Part shown: one piece after another, positions 26,023-36,189 of the stretch | Layout: the number at the start of each line of letters is the position of its first letter | How positions within the stretch are numbered: the stretch's first letter is position 1 | Assembly: GCA_016839165.1 (NCBI GenBank) | Contig: CP069300.1 | Coordinates: forward strand, 1 to 64,000 | DNA: 64,000 nt | Origin: Bradyrhizobium sp. PSBB068 | Lineage (GTDB): Bacteria > Pseudomonadota > Alphaproteobacteria > Rhizobiales > Xanthobacteraceae | Direction of reading: 5' to 3' | Notes under the pieces: model-generated | Databases searched by the model: none | What the model was told of the DNA's origin: nothing | What the model saw: the letters and a program-made list of their open reading frames with translations, nothing else | Translations under genes and position numbers: made by a program

Positions 26023-28815
26023 TCAAGCCGCCGGCTTCGCGGCCTGCTCCTCGCTCGACAACAGATGCAGCAGCGAGCTCTTGATCGCCGATTGGCGGGT
26101 CGGCGCCGTGATCTGGGCGCCGAGCAAATCGGTGACGTAGAACACGTCGCGGGCGCGTTCGCCGAAGGTCGCGACGTGGGCGGAGGCGATGTTGAGGTTG
26201 AGCTTCGAGATCGCTGTCGTGAGCTGGTAGAGAAGGCCGGGCCGGTCGAGGCCGGAGACCTCGATCACAGTGTAGCGGTCGGACCACTGGTTATTGATGG
26301 TCACCTCGGGCTCGACGATGAACGGCCGCGCCTTGCTGCGCACCGCGCGCTTGGCCACCGCCTCGGGCAGCCTGAGCTTGCCTTCCAGCACCTGCTCGAT
26401 CATCTCGCCGATCCGGGTCGCACGGCGGCCCTCGTCATCGTCGCGGTCGTATTCGCGCGAGATCGAGACGGTGTCGAGCGCGCGGCCGTCGGTCGTGGTG
26501 TAGATCTGGGCGTCGACGATGTTGGCGCCGGCCGAGGCGCAGGCGCCCGCGATGATCGACAGCAGCCAGGGATGGTCGGTCGCCAGGATCGTGAGCTCGG
26601 TGACGGCGCGGATCTCGTCGAAGCCGACATTGATCGCCAGCTTGTGGCCGGCCTGCTCGCTGGCGCGGATGAAGCGCGCCTGGCGGATCTTGCGCGGCAG
26701 CTCGACCTTGAGCCAGTAGGCCGGGTAATGCCGGCCGATATAGGCGTTGAGCTCGACCTCCGGCCATTCGGTGAAGGCGCGGCGGAATTCGGCCTGCGCC
26801 ACCGCGATGCGCTGGGCGCGATTCACTTCCGAGAAGCCGCCGGTCAGGACCGGCTCGGTCTCGTAGTACAGCGTGCGCAAGAGCTGCGCCTTCCAGCCGT
26901 TCCACACGCCGGGGCCGACGCCGCGGATATCGGCGGTGGTCAGGATCGTCAGCAGCTTCATCTGCTCGACCGACTGCACCACGGCGGCGAAGTTCTCGAT
27001 GGTCTTGCGGTCCGACAGATCGCGCGACTGCGCCACCGTCGACATCGTCAGATGTTCCTCGATCAGCCACGCCACCAGCTCGGTGTCGGCGGCGGAGAAG
27101 CCGAGCCGCGGGCACAGCCGCCGCGCCACCTTGGCGCCGGCGATCGAGTGATCCTCGGGGCGGCCCTTGGCGATGTCGTGCAACAGCGTCGCGATATAGA
27201 TCACCGGGCGATGCTCGGGGCGGATCTTGCGGAACAGGTCGCTGGCGACCGTGAACTCCTCGTTGCCGCCGCGCTCGATGTCCTGCAGGAAGCCGATGCA
27301 GCGGAGCAGGTGCTCGTCCACCGTATAGTGGTGGTACATGTTGAACTGCATCATCGACACGATCTTCCCGAAGGCGCGGATGAAGTGGCCGAGCACGCCG
27401 GTCTCGTTCATCCGCCGCAGCACGACTTCCGCATTGTCGGAGGTCAGGATCTCCATGAACAGGCGATTGGCCTCGTCGTTCTCGCGCAGCTGGGTGTTGA
27501 TCAGCTTCAGCGAGCGCGTCACCGTGCGCATCGCGTCGGGATGGAAGGCGAGGTTGTTCTGTTGCGCGAGGCGGAAGATCCGGATCAGATTGACCGGATC
27601 GTGCTTGAACACGTCGGGCGCGGCGAGGTTGATGCGGTTGTTGTCGACGATGAAGTCGTCGCTGCCGTTGACCCGCCGCCGCTTGGTGCCGGGCCGCAGC
27701 CGCGCGACCATCCGGCTCAGCACCGGCGCCGGCTTGTTGTGCTCTTCCTCGAGCCTGGCACACAGGATCGCGGTGAGGTCGCCGACGTCCTTTGCGATCA
27801 GGAAGTAGTGTTTCATGAAGCGCTCGACATCCTGCATGCCGGGATGCGAGGTGTAGCCGAGCCGGACCGCGATCTCGCGCTGCATGTCGAACGACAGCCG
27901 CTCCTCGGCGCGCCCGGCGAAGAAGTGCAGGTTGCAGCGCACCGACCACAGGAAGTCGGCGCAGCGGCGGAAGGTGCGGTACTCCTGCGCGTCGAACACG
28001 CCGCGTTCCAAGAGCTCGTCGGTCTCGCGCACGCGGTAGACGTACTTGGCGATCCAGAACAGCGTATGCAGGTCGCGCAGCCCGCCCTTGCCGTCCTTGA
28101 CGTTGGGCTCGACCAGATAGCGCGACTGGCCGGCGCGGCGATGCCGCTCTTCGCGCTCGGCGAGCTTGGCGGTGACGAATTCTGCGGCGGTGCCCTGCAC
28201 CACTTCCTTGTCGAAGCGCTCGACCAGCTCGTCATACAGCGGCTGGTCGCCGGTCAGGAACCGGGTTTCCAGGATCGCGGTGCGGATCGTCATGTCGCCG
28301 CGCGCCTGGCGGATCGATTCATCGACCGAGCGGGTGGCGTGGCCGACCTTCAGCCCCATGTCCCAGAGGCAATAGAGAATCGCTTCGGCGACCTGCTCGC
28401 CCCAGGCGGTCTGCTTGTAGGGCAGGATGAACAGCAGATCGATGTCGGATTCCGGCGCCATCAGCCCGCGGCCGTAGCCACCGGTCGCGACCACGGCCAT
28501 GCGTTCGGCGCCCGAGGGGATCGGCGAGTGATAGAGATGCCGGGTCGCCGCCGCATAGAGGATGCGGATGATCTCGTCCTGCACGAAGCACAGCCGTTCG
28601 GCGCAACGGCGGCCGTGACGGTCCTTCAGCAGCAGCGCCTGCGCCGTGGCGCGCGCCGCGATCAGCTCGGCCTTGAGGAGTTGCGCCATCGCGGCGCGGA
28701 ACTGGTCCTCGCGGCCGGCATGCTGCTCGGCCAGCGCATTGACCGCCGCGGTGATCCGCGCAGTCTCGAAACGATCATCCGCTTCAGCGCGGCCGTCGGC
28801 TACGATGCTGTCCAT
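26023..28815 (-). CDS. glnD: PII uridylyltransferase / uridylyl-removing enzyme
   Basis: A 930-residue bifunctional nitrogen sensor that uridylylates PII proteins when glutamine is low and removes UMP when it is high. The nucleotidyltransferase site GGYGRG (112-117) with DID (124-126) is followed by the PII-uridylyltransferase helical region, an HD domain with LLHDIAKGRPEDHS in the middle, and two C-terminal ACT domains (DHPWLLSIIAGACASAGANI and GLDRPGLLYQLTTAISKLNL), which bind glutamine. It stands alone and is divergent from the ssu-like operon. All key motifs are intact. Confidence 0.95.
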   Translation of the reverse strand: MDSIVADGRAEADDRFETARITAAVNALAEQHAGREDQFRAAMAQLLKAELIAARATAQALLLKDRHGRRCAERLCFVQDEIIRILYAAATRHLYHSPIPSGAERMAVVATGGYGRGLMAPESDIDLLFILPYKQTAWGEQVAEAILYCLWDMGLKVGHATRSVDESIRQARGDMTIRTAILETRFLTGDQPLYDELVERFDKEVVQGTAAEFVTAKLAEREERHRRAGQSRYLVEPNVKDGKGGLRDLHTLFWIAKYVYRVRETDELLERGVFDAQEYRTFRRCADFLWSVRCNLHFFAGRAEERLSFDMQREIAVRLGYTSHPGMQDVERFMKHYFLIAKDVGDLTAILCARLEEEHNKPAPVLSRMVARLRPGTKRRRVNGSDDFIVDNNRINLAAPDVFKHDPVNLIRIFRLAQQNNLAFHPDAMRTVTRSLKLINTQLRENDEANRLFMEILTSDNAEVVLRRMNETGVLGHFIRAFGKIVSMMQFNMYHHYTVDEHLLRCIGFLQDIERGGNEEFTVASDLFRKIRPEHRPVIYIATLLHDIAKGRPEDHSIAGAKVARRLCPRLGFSAADTELVAWLIEEHLTMSTVAQSRDLSDRKTIENFAAVVQSVEQMKLLTILTTADIRGVGPGVWNGWKAQLLRTLYYETEPVLTGGFSEVNRAQRIAVAQAEFRRAFTEWPEVELNAYIGRHYPAYWLKVELPRKIRQARFIRASEQAGHKLAINVGFDEIRAVTELTILATDHPWLLSIIAGACASAGANIVDAQIYTTTDGRALDTVSISREYDRDDDEGRRATRIGEMIEQVLEGKLRLPEAVAKRAVRSKARPFIVEPEVTINNQWSDRYTVIEVSGLDRPGLLYQLTTAISKLNLNIASAHVATFGERARDVFYVTDLLGAQITAPTRQSAIKSSLLHLLSSEEQAAKPAA

Positions 28816-29013
28816 ACGTCCATCCGATATCGGACGAAGCTGTTGCTGTCACTGACCAAAGTATGACGACAGCAGCTCCATGCTTTCCTGGCGGCGCCGT
28901 GAGCAAGATCGTTCTCGCGGCGTCTCGTAAAGGGTAGAGATTTTCTCGTTGACCGCAAGGCTAACTCATTGAATTAAAAGATTGTTTCTTAATCTGATCG
29001 AGGAGATCGACGA

Positions 29014-29988
29014 ATGCACAAATTTTCCCGGCGCGGCTTCGCGGCGCTGCTCGCGGTCTCGGCACTTTTGCCCGGCGCGGCGCTCGCCGCCGATGCGCTG
29101 AAGGAAATCCGGATCGACTGGGCGACCTACAATCCGGTGTCGATGGTCCTGAAGCAAAAGGGCCTGCTGGAGAAGGAGTTCGCCAAGGACGGCATCGGCA
29201 TCGTCTGGGTGCAGTCGGCCGGCTCCAACAAGGCGCTCGAATTCCTCAATGCCGGCTCGATCGATTTCGGCTCGACCGCGGGCTCGGCCGCTTTGGTCGC
29301 CCGGATCAACGGCAACCCGATCAAGTCGGTCTACGTCTATTCGCGTCCCGAATGGACCGCGCTGGTCACCACCAAGGACTCCAAGATCGCCTCGGTTGCC
29401 GATCTCAAGGGCAAGCGCGTCGCGGTGACCCGCGGCACCGATCCGCACATCTTCCTGGTTCGCGCGCTGCTCGGCGCAGGCCTGACCGAAAAGGACATCA
29501 CGACGGTGCTGCTGCAGCACGCCGACGGCAAGACCGCGCTGATCCGCGGCGATGTCGACGCCTGGGCCGGGCTCGATCCGATGATGGCGCAGGCCGAGGT
29601 CGAGGAGGGTGCCAAGCTGTTCTACCGCAAGGCCGACGCCAACACCTGGGGCATCCTCAATGTCCGCGAGGAGTTCCTGAAGGCGCACCCGGACATCGTC
29701 CGTCGCGTGCTCGCAACCTATGAGGAGGCGCGGAAATATTCGCTGGCGAACTATGACGAGCTGAAGAAGACGTTCATCGCGGTAACGAAACTGCCGGACG
29801 CCGTGGTCGACAAGCAGCTGAAGGAGCGCACCGAGCTGACCCACAGCCGGATAGGCGCGCCGCAGCGCGAGTCGATTTTGGCCGCCGGCCTCGCCTTGCA
29901 GCAGGCGGGCGTGATCGATGCCAAGACCGACGTGAAGGCGGCGCTGGACGCGTTGATCGACGATCAAGTCCCGCTGCCGACGAACTGA
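29014..29988 (+). CDS. ssuA: Aliphatic sulfonate-type ABC transporter substrate-binding protein
   Basis: A 324-residue periplasmic binding protein of the SsuA/TauA (NMT1-like) fold. The signal peptide runs MHKFSRRGFAALLAVSALLP... to about ALA-AD; the SRRGF could also be read as a weak Tat motif. Typical blocks are IRIDWATYNPVSMVLKQKGL, NAGSIDFGSTAGSAALVARI, LKGKRVAVTRGTDPHIFL and DVDAWAGLDPMMA. It is followed by a permease and an ATPase, forming an ssuACB-like operon. The ligand is probably a sulfonate or similar small anion, but the exact substrate is inferred. Confidence 0.88.
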   Translation: MHKFSRRGFAALLAVSALLPGAALAADALKEIRIDWATYNPVSMVLKQKGLLEKEFAKDGIGIVWVQSAGSNKALEFLNAGSIDFGSTAGSAALVARINGNPIKSVYVYSRPEWTALVTTKDSKIASVADLKGKRVAVTRGTDPHIFLVRALLGAGLTEKDITTVLLQHADGKTALIRGDVDAWAGLDPMMAQAEVEEGAKLFYRKADANTWGILNVREEFLKAHPDIVRRVLATYEEARKYSLANYDELKKTFIAVTKLPDAVVDKQLKERTELTHSRIGAPQRESILAAGLALQQAGVIDAKTDVKAALDALIDDQVPLPTN

Positions 29989-29997
29989 CCGCTGCAC

Positions 29998-30141
29998 CCT
30001 CTCCCCTTGTGGGAGAGGTCGCTTCGCGCAGCGAAGCGGGGTGAGGGGTTCTCACCACACGGCACGCTCGCGCAAGCTGAAACAACCCCTCATCCGTCGC
30101 AAACTTCGTTTGCGCCACCTTCTCCCACAAGGGGAGAAGGG
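29998..30141. repeat. Dispersed palindromic repeat, family C, inside the ssu-like operon
   Basis: CCCTCTCCCCTTGTGGGAGA at the left pairs with TTCTCCCACAAGGGGAGAAG at the right, with GAGGGGTT and AACCCCTC inner arms. It lies between the binding-protein and permease genes. Other copies are at 45053-45206, 48395-48525 and 50901-51014, with a half copy near 10148. As RNA it would form a long hairpin. Confidence 0.85.
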
Positions 30142-30207
30142 AAGCGGGCGCCGCGACTTGTGTTTCGATCCCCACCTTGCAATCCCTCGCGAAGAATAGT
30201 TCTTGCT

Positions 30208-31050
30208 ATGGCCATGAGCGTTGACCTGCCCGCGCTGGAACAGACGGCCGCGCCGCGTGCGGCGCCGGCGCGCTGGTCGCGTTTTGCGCGGCCGGCGCTC
30301 GGGCTTCTGGTGCCGGTGGTGTGTGCGCTCGGCTGGGAACTGGTGGTTTATCTCGGCTATTCCAACGGCCGCCTGGTGCCGCCGCCGTCAAAGGTGTTCC
30401 AGACCATCGTCGAACTCGCCAGGAGCGGCGAGCTGTCGCGGCATATCCTCGCGACCTTGTGGCGCGTCGGTGCGGGCTTTGCGCTCGGCGTCGTCGCCGG
30501 CACCATCATGGGCGCGATCTCCGGCTATTGGGATTTCGCCAAGCGGCTGCTTGATCCGACCGTGCAGGCCTTGCGTGCGATCCCTTCGCTCGCCTGGGTG
30601 CCGCTGTTCGTGCTCTGGCTCGGCATCTTCGAGACCTCGAAGGTCGCACTGATCGCGGTCGGGGTGTTCTTTCCGATCTATCTCGGCGTGATGGGCGCGA
30701 TCCTGTCGGTCGATCGCAAGATCGTCGAGGTCGGCCGCGTGTTCCGGCTGTCCGGGCCGGCCATGATCCGCCGCATCCTGTTGCCGGCGGTGCTGCCGGC
30801 CTATGTGGTGGCGCTGCGGGTCGGGCTTGGCCTGGGATGGATGTTCGTGGTCGCGGCCGAATTGATCGGCGCCTCCGAGGGCCTCGGCTATCTCCTGCTG
30901 GACGGCCAGCAGCTCGGCAAGCCGGCGCAGATCCTCGCTGCGATCGTGATCTTCGCGATCCTCGGCAAGCTCACCGACTGGCTGATCGAGGTCGCCGCCG
31001 CGCCGCTGCTGCGCTGGCAGGATGCGTTCGGCGCGCGGGGAGGGCAGTGA
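30208..31050 (+). CDS. ssuC: Sulfonate-type ABC transporter permease
   Basis: A 280-residue inner-membrane permease of the SsuC/TauC (BPD) family with about six helices. The ATPase-coupling EAA-like loop is visible as VGRVFRLSGPAMIRRILLPAVLP. The N-terminus up to about residue 30 is cytoplasmic and alanine/arginine-rich. Two ATG codons (30208 and 30214) are possible. Its stop overlaps the ATPase start by one base (TGATG at 31048-31052). Confidence 0.9.
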   Translation: MAMSVDLPALEQTAAPRAAPARWSRFARPALGLLVPVVCALGWELVVYLGYSNGRLVPPPSKVFQTIVELARSGELSRHILATLWRVGAGFALGVVAGTIMGAISGYWDFAKRLLDPTVQALRAIPSLAWVPLFVLWLGIFETSKVALIAVGVFFPIYLGVMGAILSVDRKIVEVGRVFRLSGPAMIRRILLPAVLPAYVVALRVGLGLGWMFVVAAELIGASEGLGYLLLDGQQLGKPAQILAAIVIFAILGKLTDWLIEVAAAPLLRWQDAFGARGGQ

Positions 31051-31835
31051 TGCTCGCACTCAAGGACGTCGGCAAGACCTATCCGAACGGCGTCCACGCG
31101 CTGGAACGCTTCTCGGCGGAGATTGCGCCCGGCGAGATCATCGCCATTATCGGCGGTTCCGGTTGCGGTAAGTCGACCTTGCTACGCGCCATCGCCGGCC
31201 TCGATCGCGCCAGCACCGGCAGCGTGACACTCGACAATGCGGTGATCACGTCGCCGCACGCCAAGATCGGCATCATCTTCCAGGAGCCGCGACTGCTGCC
31301 CTGGCTCAGCGTCGCCGACAATATCGGCTTCGGTCTCGCCGATCTGCCGGCGGAGGCAAGGCGCGCGCGGGTTGCATCCGCGCTGGCCCGCGTCGGTCTC
31401 GCCGATAAGGCGTCGGCCTGGCCGCGCGAGCTCTCTGGCGGGCAGGCGCAGCGGGTGGCGATCGCCCGCGCGCTGGTGCCGCAGCCCGAAGTGCTGCTGC
31501 TCGACGAGCCGTTCTCGGCGCTCGATGCCTTCACCCGGCGCGATCTGCAGGACCACCTGCTCGATCTCTGGGCCGACACAAGGCCGACCCTGATCCTGGT
31601 CACCCACGATGTCGACGAGGCTGTGGTGCTGGCCGACCGTGTGCTGGTGATGCGGCCGCGGCCGGGCCGGCTGTTCGAGCAGATCACCATCAATCTAGCG
31701 CGGCCACGCGACCGCAAATCGGAACTGTTCGACAGCTTCAAACGCCGCGTGCTGACCGCGCTCGACCGCTCGCTAGACCGTTCGGTGCGTGACGTCACGG
31801 ACAAATCCAGCGCCGGCGAGGCGATGTGGTGGTGA
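31050..31835 (+). CDS. ssuB: Sulfonate-type ABC transporter ATP-binding protein
   Basis: A 261-residue ATPase: Walker A GGSGCGKSTLL, Q-loop IIFQEPRLLPWL (an FQEPRLLPW Q-loop is typical of SsuB/TauB), signature LSGGQAQRVAIARAL, Walker B LLLDEPFSALD and switch VTHDVDEAVVLADRV. It overlaps the permease stop by one base, so translation is coupled. With the two upstream genes it completes a transporter for sulfonate-like compounds. No desulfonating monooxygenase gene (ssuD) adjoins it. Confidence 0.92.
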   Translation: MLALKDVGKTYPNGVHALERFSAEIAPGEIIAIIGGSGCGKSTLLRAIAGLDRASTGSVTLDNAVITSPHAKIGIIFQEPRLLPWLSVADNIGFGLADLPAEARRARVASALARVGLADKASAWPRELSGGQAQRVAIARALVPQPEVLLLDEPFSALDAFTRRDLQDHLLDLWADTRPTLILVTHDVDEAVVLADRVLVMRPRPGRLFEQITINLARPRDRKSELFDSFKRRVLTALDRSLDRSVRDVTDKSSAGEAMWW

Positions 31836-31893
31836 CATCGGCGCCATAAGGCCTTACATCCGAAGGCTAAGAAGAATAGCCGGGAGCAGACCC

Positions 31894-32403
31894 ATGGACT
31901 CCGCCGAACTCCGCGCAATGCAGGCTCCGATCAAGGAGCGCTACAAGACCGACCCCCAGGCCGCCGTGATCACGTTGAAGGCCAAGGGCACGATCGACAG
32001 CGAAAGCCTGTCCTGCAAGGTCGAAACCGGCCGCGCGCTTGCGGTCGCCGGCCTGCATCCCGCGACCGGCGGCTCCGGGCTTGAGCTCTGCTCCGGCGAC
32101 ATGCTGCTGGAAGCGCTGGTCGCCTGCGCCGGCGTCACGCTGAAATCGGTCGCGACCGCGGTCGAGGTGCCGCTCAGGGTCGGCAACGTGTTCGCCGAGG
32201 GCGATCTCGATTTCCGCGGCACGCTCGGCGTCGACAAGGAGGCCCCGGTCGGCTTCCGCGAGATCCGTCTCCGCTTCGACGTCGGCACCGACGCGCCGCA
32301 GGACAAGCTCGATCTGCTGCTGAAACTCACCGAGCGCTATTGCGTGGTCTATCAGACCATCAAGAACGGCCCGAAGGTGTCGGTGTCGATGGTGAGGGTG
32401 TAG
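31894..32403 (+). CDS. OsmC family protein (peroxide/hydroperoxide resistance)
   Basis: A 169-residue OsmC/Ohr-like protein. The two cysteines of the active site appear in LVACAGVTLKSVA and in TERYCVVYQT, and the GSGLELCSGDMLLEALVACAG block matches the family core. Such proteins reduce organic hydroperoxides using paired cysteines. GGGAGCAGACCC precedes the ATG. It follows the ssu-like ATPase by 58 bases on the same strand, so it may be part of that transcript. Confidence 0.87.
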   Translation: MDSAELRAMQAPIKERYKTDPQAAVITLKAKGTIDSESLSCKVETGRALAVAGLHPATGGSGLELCSGDMLLEALVACAGVTLKSVATAVEVPLRVGNVFAEGDLDFRGTLGVDKEAPVGFREIRLRFDVGTDAPQDKLDLLLKLTERYCVVYQTIKNGPKVSVSMVRV

Positions 32404-32418
32404 CCGCCTTTCACCGAT

Positions 32419-32567
32419 GTCGTCCCGGCCTAGTGCGCAATTGCGCACGGGAGCCGGGACCCATACGCCGTGTCCCATCGTTGAAATTCGGCTGCTCGAC
32501 GGCTTTCGTTCCCCGCTAGCGGTCGTGGTTATGGGTCCCGGGTCGCGCTTCGCTTGCCCGGGACGAC
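32419..32567. repeat. Dispersed palindromic repeat, family A
   Basis: GTCGTCCCGGCCTAGTGCGC and GCGCTTCGCTTGCCCGGGAC close to GACGAC form the ends; an extra internal GTGCGCAATTGCGCAC is an exact palindrome at 32433-32448. It ends seven bases before the next gene's ATG, so the repeat lies in that gene's untranslated leader. Confidence 0.8.
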
Positions 32568-32573
32568 GGAAAA

Positions 32574-33377
32574 ATGTCCCCCGAACTCCACTTCATCCTG
32601 CTCCTCGTTCTGCGCATGGCGGTTGCGGCCGCGTTCGTGGTCAGTGCATCCATCATCACGGAGCGGTCGGGGCCGGTGATCGGCGCGCTGATCGCCACTT
32701 TGCCGATCTCGGCCGGGCCGTCCTACACCTTCCTCGCGCTCGACCATGACGCTGCTTTCATCGCCGAGGGCGCGCTGTCGAGCCTGCCGGTCAATGCGGC
32801 GACGATCTTCATGGGCCTCACTTACGCCGTGCTGGCGCAGCGCTTCAGCATGTGGATCAGCGCGGGAAGTGCGATCGCGTTGTGGCTGGTGCTCGGCACC
32901 ATCATCCGCCAGTTCGCCTGGACGCTGGCCGGCGGGTTGATCCTCAACGCCATTGCGTTTGCGATCTGCATTCCGCTGCTCAGGCCCTACCGCCACGTCG
33001 CCAGGATGCCGCTGATCGCGCGGCGCTGGTACGACATTCCCTTGCGCGCCGCGCTGGTCGCGAGCCTGGTCGGCACCGTGGTCACCGCGTCGACCTGGGT
33101 CGGCCCGCGCGTCACCGGCGTGATCGCGCTGTTTCCGATCGTGTTCTCCTCGATGATGCTGATCCTGCATCCGCGGATCGGCGGTCCCGCCACCGCCGCC
33201 GTGCTCGCCAACAGCGCCTGGGGCCTGCTCGGCTTCGGCCTCGGCATCGCCGTGCTGAATGTCGCGGTGCTGCAATTCGGCTCGGCCGTAGGCCTCTGCT
33301 GCGCGCTTGCCACCTGCATCGCGTGGAATCTGGTGTTGTGGCGGATCGGGCGGAGGAAGCAGGCGCAGAAGGCGTAG
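32574..33377 (+). CDS. Integral membrane protein, unknown function
   Basis: A 267-residue, very hydrophobic protein with about eight membrane helices, starting MSPELHFILLLVLRMAVAAA. A possible motif is ERSGPVIGALIATLPISAGP in the first third, and WVGPRVTGVIALFPIVFSSM late; the two resemble each other (SGPVIGALIATLPI against GPRVTGVIALFPIV), suggesting an internal duplication of two half-repeats. I do not recognise a named family. No clear ribosome site is visible: a family A repeat ends seven bases upstream. The stop codon lies inside the family E repeat at 33373. Confidence 0.78.
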   Translation: MSPELHFILLLVLRMAVAAAFVVSASIITERSGPVIGALIATLPISAGPSYTFLALDHDAAFIAEGALSSLPVNAATIFMGLTYAVLAQRFSMWISAGSAIALWLVLGTIIRQFAWTLAGGLILNAIAFAICIPLLRPYRHVARMPLIARRWYDIPLRAALVASLVGTVVTASTWVGPRVTGVIALFPIVFSSMMLILHPRIGGPATAAVLANSAWGLLGFGLGIAVLNVAVLQFGSAVGLCCALATCIAWNLVLWRIGRRKQAQKA

Positions 33378-33459
33378 GATGGTTAGAGCGAAGCGAAACC
33401 CATCATGCCTCCGCGCGTAGGAAAGTTGATGGGTTTCGCTTCGCTCTACCCATCCTACG
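33373..33459. repeat. Palindromic repeat, family E, overlapping a stop codon
   Basis: CGTAGGATGGTTAGAGCGAA and its counterpart TTCGCTTCGCTCTACCCATC-CTACG are near-perfect reverse complements (arms about 32 bases, centre about 22). It contains the TAG of the membrane-protein gene (33375-33377) and stops just before the mutS end, so it lies between convergent genes. Confidence 0.85.
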
Positions 33460-33462
33460 CGG

Positions 33463-36189
33463 CTACCCCTTCGGCAGCTTCGCCCGCAACGCATACAGCG
33501 CATCCAGCGCCTCGCGCGGCGACATTTCGTCGGGGTGCAGCGCCTTCACGGCTTCCACCAGCAGATCGGCATCACTCGGCGGCTTGTCTTCGGCGGCGGC
33601 CCGGGAGGGGACGGCGAACAACGGCAGGTCGTCGGCCAGCGCACGTGCGGTCTGGCCGCGGTCCTGGGCCTCGAGCTTGGCCAGCACAGATTTGGCGCGG
33701 GTGATCACGGCGGGCGGCAGACCGGCGAGTTTCGCGACCTGGATGCCGTAGGAGCGGTCGGCGGAGCCCGGCAACACCTCGTGCAGGAACACGACGTCGC
33801 CCTGCCATTCCTTGACGCGCACCGTGGCGTTGAACATCCGCGGCAGCCTGGCCGAGAGCGCGGTGAGCTCATGATAGTGGGTGGCAAACAGCGTGCGGCA
33901 GCGGTTGCTCTCATGCAGATGCTCGATCGCGGCCCAGGCGATCGACAGGCCGTCGAAGGTCGCGGTACCGCGGCCGATCTCGTCGAGGATGACAAGCGAC
34001 CGCTCGCCGGCCTGGTTGAGGATCACCGCGGTCTCGACCATCTCGACCATGAAGGTCGAGCGGCCCCGCGCCAGGTCGTCGGCGGCGCCGACGCGCGAGA
34101 ACAGCCGGTCGACGATGCCGAGCCGCGCGCGCGATGCCGGTACATAGCTGCCAATCTGAGCAAGCAGCGCGATCAGCGCGTTCTGGCGCAGGAAGGTCGA
34201 TTTACCGGCCATGTTCGGACCGGTGATCAGCCAGAGCTGGCCCGACTTCTGCGTAGGCGCCGGGGACAGATCGCAGGCATTGGCGATGAACGGCTGGCCG
34301 TCGCGCTTCAACGCCTGCTCGACGACCGGATGCCGGCCACCCTCGATCGCAAAGCCGAGCGAGCCGTCGACGTCGGGCCGCACATAATTGTCGTCGATCG
34401 CGAGTTTCGCCAGCGAGGTCGCGACGTCGAGCATCGCGAAAGCATGCGCGGCGTCGCGCAGATCGTCGCTGGCGGCGAGCGCCATCGCGCTGAGCCGCTC
34501 GAAGATCTCGAGCTCGAGATTGAGCGCGCGTTCGCCGGCATTGGCGATCTTGGCCTCGGTCTCGCCGAGCTCTGATGTGGTGAAGCGGACTTGTCCCGCC
34601 AGCGTCTGGCGATGGATGAAGGTCGCATTCAGCGGCGGCGCGAACAGCTTGTCGCCGTGCTGTGCGGTGACCTCGACGAAATAGCCGAGCACGTTGTTGT
34701 GCCGGATCTTCAGCGTCTTGATGCCGGTGTCCTCGGCATAGCGCGCCTGCATCGCGGCGACGACGAGGCGCGAGGCGTCGCGCAAACTGCGGCTTTCGTC
34801 GAGCGCGGCCTCATAGCCCTCGCGGACGAAGCCGCCGTCGCGCTTGATCAGCGGCAATTGCTCCGACAGTGCGCGGGAGAATTCCTGCGCCAGGTCACGC
34901 GAGGGGCGCTGCAAGGCCGCCATCACGGTCGAAACTTCGGCCGGCGGATCGGCCAGCTGCGCCAACAGATCCAGCGCCTGGTCCGCGGCGAGAATGCCGT
35001 CGCGCAGGCTCGCCAGGTCGCGCGGGCCGCCGCGGCCGACCGAGAGCCGCGCCAGAGCGCGCGACATGTCGGGTGCCGCGCGCAGCACGGTTCTGACGTC
35101 CTCGCGTGCGGCCGAATCCGCGACGAAAGCCGAGACCGCGTCGAGCCGTCGCGCGATCACGGCAACATCGGTGAGCGGCGCGGCGAGGCGCTGTGCCAAC
35201 AGGCGGGAGCCGGCCGCGGTCACCGTGCAGTCGATCGCATCCAGCAGCGAGCCGCGGCGCTCGCCGGCCAGCGTCCGCGTCAGTTCGAGATTGGCGCGGG
35301 TTGCCGGATCGATCGCCATCGTGGTGCCGGCGGCCTCGCGCGCCGGCGGCGACAGCGGCGGACGCTTCCCCACTTGCGTGCGGTCGATATAGGTGACGGC
35401 GGCGGCCGCAGCCGTCGCCTCCAGCCGCGACATCGCCGACAGGCCATCCATGGTCGCGACCGCGAAATAGTCGCACAGCCGCCGCTCGGCGGTGGCGCTG
35501 TCGAACACGTCGCGGGTCAGCGGCGTCACCGACGGCAGCTCGCGCAAGGTCGGCGCCAGCTCGTGGTCGCTATAGAGCGCGTCGGTGACGATCGCCTCGT
35601 TCGGATTGATGCGCGCCAAGGTCGCGGCAAGCTCCGCGGTCGCGCACTCCGTCACCATGAATTCGGAGGTTGAGATATCGATCCAGGCGAGCCCGAGCCG
35701 GTCGGCGCCGGCCGAGCCGCGGGCGCGTGCGATCGCGATCAGGTAATTGTTGGTGCGGGCGTCGAGCAGCGTGTCCTCGGTCAGCGTGCCCGGCGTCACC
35801 AGCCGCACCACGCCGCGGCGGACCACGCTCTTGTTGCCGCGGGCTTTCGCCTCCGCGGGATTTTCCGTCTGCTCGCAGACCGCGACACGATGTCCGGCGC
35901 CGATCAGGCGGTGCAGATAGTCCTCAGAGCGCTCGACCGGCACGCCGCACATCGGGATGTCCATGCCCTGATGCTTGCCGCGCTTGGTCAGCACGATGCC
36001 GAGCGTCTTCGAGGCGATCTCGGCGTCCTCGAAGAACAGCTCGTAGAAATCGCCCATCCGGTAGAACAGCAGCAGGCCGGGATGTGCGGCCTTGATCTCC
36101 AGATACTGTTCCATCATCGGCGTGACGCGCGACGGCGCCTCGGCGGGAGTAGCTTCGGGCGGAACGGGGATAGGCTGCTGAATGGTCAT
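33463..36189 (-). CDS. mutS: DNA mismatch repair protein MutS
   Basis: A 908-residue mismatch-recognition ATPase. The mismatch-wedging motif GDFYE is at residues 46-50 (Phe48, Glu50). The core and clamp follow, then the ATPase with Walker [28 protein letters not shown], Walker [17 protein letters not shown] and the ATHYHEL switch. The C-terminal helix-turn-helix [13 protein letters not shown] is intact. The domain order and length are those of a full MutS1. It stands alone on the minus strand, divergent from pcaF. Confidence 0.96.
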   Translation of the reverse strand: MTIQQPIPVPPEATPAEAPSRVTPMMEQYLEIKAAHPGLLLFYRMGDFYELFFEDAEIASKTLGIVLTKRGKHQGMDIPMCGVPVERSEDYLHRLIGAGHRVAVCEQTENPAEAKARGNKSVVRRGVVRLVTPGTLTEDTLLDARTNNYLIAIARARGSAGADRLGLAWIDISTSEFMVTECATAELAATLARINPNEAIVTDALYSDHELAPTLRELPSVTPLTRDVFDSATAERRLCDYFAVATMDGLSAMSRLEATAAAAAVTYIDRTQVGKRPPLSPPAREAAGTTMAIDPATRANLELTRTLAGERRGSLLDAIDCTVTAAGSRLLAQRLAAPLTDVAVIARRLDAVSAFVADSAAREDVRTVLRAAPDMSRALARLSVGRGGPRDLASLRDGILAADQALDLLAQLADPPAEVSTVMAALQRPSRDLAQEFSRALSEQLPLIKRDGGFVREGYEAALDESRSLRDASRLVVAAMQARYAEDTGIKTLKIRHNNVLGYFVEVTAQHGDKLFAPPLNATFIHRQTLAGQVRFTTSELGETEAKIANAGERALNLELEIFERLSAMALAASDDLRDAAHAFAMLDVATSLAKLAIDDNYVRPDVDGSLGFAIEGGRHPVVEQALKRDGQPFIANACDLSPAPTQKSGQLWLITGPNMAGKSTFLRQNALIALLAQIGSYVPASRARLGIVDRLFSRVGAADDLARGRSTFMVEMVETAVILNQAGERSLVILDEIGRGTATFDGLSIAWAAIEHLHESNRCRTLFATHYHELTALSARLPRMFNATVRVKEWQGDVVFLHEVLPGSADRSYGIQVAKLAGLPPAVITRAKSVLAKLEAQDRGQTARALADDLPLFAVPSRAAAEDKPPSDADLLVEAVKALHPDEMSPREALDALYALRAKLPKG

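Noticed and set aside
26065..28866. Long open frame antisense to glnD (over 900 codons)
   Set aside because: It mirrors the codon pattern of a well-supported GC-rich gene on the other strand; the translation is Arg/Ala/Gly/His/Asp-rich with no domain. Similar antisense frames over mutS, phaZ, PBP1A and others were dropped for the same reason.
30007..30207. N-terminal extension of the sulfonate permease
   Set aside because: The extra codons are encoded entirely by a family C repeat; the ATG at 30208 gives the family length.
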